This document shows, in pieces, positions 6,079 through 7,500 of a DNA stretch of 7,500 nt. The stretch's first letter is position 1; the number at the start of each line of letters is the position of its first letter. The stretch covers positions 1 through 7,500 of the forward strand of contig CAMZAY010000046.1 of NCBI GenBank assembly GCA_947304365.1, written 5' to 3'. The DNA comes from an uncultured Clostridia bacterium (lineage in GTDB: Bacteria; Bacillota; Clostridia; Christensenellales; CAG-138). Both the position numbers and the translations under genes were made by a program. The notes beneath the pieces are model-generated. The model did not search any database. It was not told where the DNA came from and saw nothing but the letters and a program-made list of their open reading frames with translations.

Positions 6079-7314
6079 ATGGATCTTCTCAAAAAAACAG
6101 CTGTTTTGCTGCTTGCGGCGGCATTGACCGCGGCGGCGTTTTCGGGCTGCCGCAAAAACGGTGAGCCGAGCGCGTCCCCCGCGCCCGAGGAGACCACCGC
6201 GCCGGAGGCAGCCTATTCCGTCAGGCACATCATACGCTACTGGCCGGAGGACGCCGATTACGAGACCTGCGATTACGCGCTCGTTGCCGAAATGCCCCAG
6301 TTCCCGCTTACCGAGACTTACGGCTATGCCATGAACAAGGCCGTGGAAGGGTATTTCGATTCGCTCGCCGAAAGGATAGAGACCGAATACATCCCCGCAT
6401 CGGAGGTAAAACCGCCGCATACCGACGTCACCTGCCGCGTTTCGCAGGCGGACGGCATAACGAACGTGGTGTTTTCCGAAACGCACGCGTATCCAGAGCA
6501 GCCGTATCACGAGACCCGGGTAATAATGCTTAATGAACGCGGCGAGGAGGTCAACCTTTGCGACCGCTTCCTCGATTATCACGCCGCGGAGGATGTATCC
6601 CGCGCGCTCGAAAAGCTGATCTCCGGCGATAACCGGTTCTATCAGAAGACCGCGGAGGAGATCGCCTCGTTCATCGATCTCGGGCATGGGGCCGAAGCGA
6701 CCGAGACCGGCTGCCGCATATACGTCAGGGAAGGGCTGCTCGCGCCCCTCGACGAGGGTGAGCTCGGTTTCGAGCTTGAATTCGCGGACGTGCTTCCCAA
6801 GCTTGTCGGCGAGGGCGGCGCGTTCACGCTTGACGAATACCGCGGTCTTATTAAGCTGCTCCGCTTCGTGACCAACGCCGTTATCGTCCGTCAGGACAGC
6901 ATCGAGGACGGCCGCCTTACGCCGTATTCCGCCTGCAATTTCATGGGCCAGGCGGTGACGGAGCTCGATATCACGCCCAAGGCGGGCAGGTACTCCGTCG
7001 ATAAGGAGGCCTTTGAGGGGCTCTACCGCGCGTGCTTCGGGGCCGAGTTCCCCGGCACGGACGAGAATGCACACAGCATCCGCCTTGAGGACGGCGTTTA
7101 CAGCGTCTCCGCAAAACAGCCGGAATACTGCTATAACGTGGATATCCTCGGGACCGAAAGGGACGGGGACGCCGTAAGGATCAACGGCGATATCATGTTC
7201 GGCGAATTCGGCTACGCATATTCGGAATTCGTGCTGCACGCCGCCGTCACAGTTGAAAAGAACCCCGAAAGCCCCTTCGGCTGGACGGTCAAAAGCTACA
7301 AAATGTCATTGTAA
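6079..7314 (+). CDS. Putative lipoprotein, DUF3298/RsiV-like N-terminal half
   Basis: The 411-aa protein starts with a lipoprotein signal: MDLLKK, a hydrophobic core, then FSGC with lipidation at C24 (Phe at -3 is unusual). A Ser/Pro/Thr/Glu-rich tether follows at 25-45. Residues about 47-240 resemble the DUF4163/DUF3298 arrangement seen in RsiV and PdaC-type proteins: paired beta strands, a region around AYPEQPYHETRVIMLNERGEEVNLCDRF (138-164), a helix, then a closing strand pair ending FELEFADVLP. That assignment is by pattern only. The C-terminal half (about 250-411) I do not recognise; it looks like a mixed alpha/beta domain. Seven further cysteines (64, 119, 161, 212, 286, 319, 351) are many for an exterior Firmicutes protein. 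The start follows AAAGGA at 6067-6072 with 6-nt spacing; the frame is open further upstream only inside the transporter gene. gltX begins 23 nt later. Function unknown, cell-surface location likely. Confidence 0.8.
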   Translation: MDLLKKTAVLLLAAALTAAAFSGCRKNGEPSASPAPEETTAPEAAYSVRHIIRYWPEDADYETCDYALVAEMPQFPLTETYGYAMNKAVEGYFDSLAERIETEYIPASEVKPPHTDVTCRVSQADGITNVVFSETHAYPEQPYHETRVIMLNERGEEVNLCDRFLDYHAAEDVSRALEKLISGDNRFYQKTAEEIASFIDLGHGAEATETGCRIYVREGLLAPLDEGELGFELEFADVLPKLVGEGGAFTLDEYRGLIKLLRFVTNAVIVRQDSIEDGRLTPYSACNFMGQAVTELDITPKAGRYSVDKEAFEGLYRACFGAEFPGTDENAHSIRLEDGVYSVSAKQPEYCYNVDILGTERDGDAVRINGDIMFGEFGYAYSEFVLHAAVTVEKNPESPFGWTVKSYKMSL

Positions 7315-7337
7315 ACAAACGAAAGGATCATTATAAA

Positions 7338-7500
7338 ATGAAGGTCAGAACAAGATTTGCTCCCAGCCCCACCGGCTTCATGCACGTGGGGAACCTGCGC
7401 ACAGCGCTTTACGCGTGGCTTTGGGCAAAGAAGAACGACGGCGTTTTCATGCTCCGCATAGAGGATACCGATCAGGCGCGCTTCGTCGAGGGCGCGGAGG
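7338..7500 (+). CDS. gltX: Glutamyl-tRNA synthetase, 3'-truncated by the window edge
   Basis: Only the first 54 codons are present. They encode the start of the class I synthetase catalytic domain, which charges tRNA-Glu (in many Firmicutes also tRNA-Gln, later amidated by GatCAB) with glutamate in the cytoplasm. RTRFAPSPTGFMHVGNLRTAL (residues 4-24) contains the HIGH-type ATP-binding motif as HVGN (16-19), and LRIEDTDQARFVEGAE is the conserved block after it that contributes to glutamate and ATP binding. The ATG at 7338 follows GAAAGGA (7321-7327) with 10-nt spacing and gives the usual very short N-terminus before RTRFAPSPTG. It lies 23 nt after the lipoprotein gene with no terminator or T-box leader between, so at least some transcription should come from upstream. 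The KMSKS motif and anticodon-binding domain are beyond the window. Confidence 0.95.
   Translation, partial: MKVRTRFAPSPTGFMHVGNLRTALYAWLWAKKNDGVFMLRIEDTDQARFVEGAE

Noticed and set aside
5743..7239. 498-codon open frame on the minus strand, opposite the transporter end and the lipoprotein gene
   Set aside because: It is antisense to two genes with clear signals and ribosome sites, has no recognisable domain, and its composition fits the mirror of GC-rich coding DNA. The plus-strand lipoprotein has a signal peptide and correct operon spacing.

Overview
The window looks like a chromosomal segment of an anaerobic, low-to-mid GC Gram-positive bacterium of the class Clostridia, probably an uncultured gut lineage. 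This rests on gene style rather than any marker: a gyrase A with typical Firmicutes features, an HD-domain CCA-adding enzyme, a secreted protein with InlB-type B repeats and a dockerin, AGGAGG-type ribosome sites, and heavy use of ATA (Ile) and AGG (Arg) codons. The taxonomic call is inference.

Layout, left to right. (1) 1-2084 (+): gyrA, missing its first ~165 codons at the window edge, followed by a strong hairpin terminator. (2) 2143-3513 (+): cca, the tRNA CCA-adding enzyme. (3) 3514-3700: a short intergenic region between convergent genes. It is largely one quasi-palindrome: four nested inverted-repeat pairs share nearly the same centre, and the innermost is a bidirectional terminator. 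Its borders fit a ~145-bp element inserted into the loop of an older terminator. (4) 3701-4840 (-): a secreted protein with a thioredoxin-like fold (CGPC site), two InlB-type repeats and a C-terminal dockerin. (5) 4841-5029: a divergent promoter region with two well-formed sigma-A-type promoters back to back, and a perfect 8-bp inverted repeat bracketing the leftward one. (6) 5030-7500 (+): an AEC-family transporter, a lipoprotein with a probable DUF3298/RsiV-like region, and the first 54 codons of gltX (glutamyl-tRNA synthetase). Gaps of 11 and 23 nt suggest one operon read from the promoter at 4955-4983.

Most of the window is housekeeping: DNA supercoiling, tRNA 3'-end maturation and tRNA charging. 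The least ordinary parts are the exported thioredoxin-InlB-dockerin protein, the nested-palindrome intergenic element, and the gyrA-cca junction, where a small hairpin could bring a distant Shine-Dalgarno sequence into range of the cca start. I found no CRISPR array, tRNA, rRNA, transposase, phage gene or recognisable defence system. No stretch over 300 bases lacks a gene.
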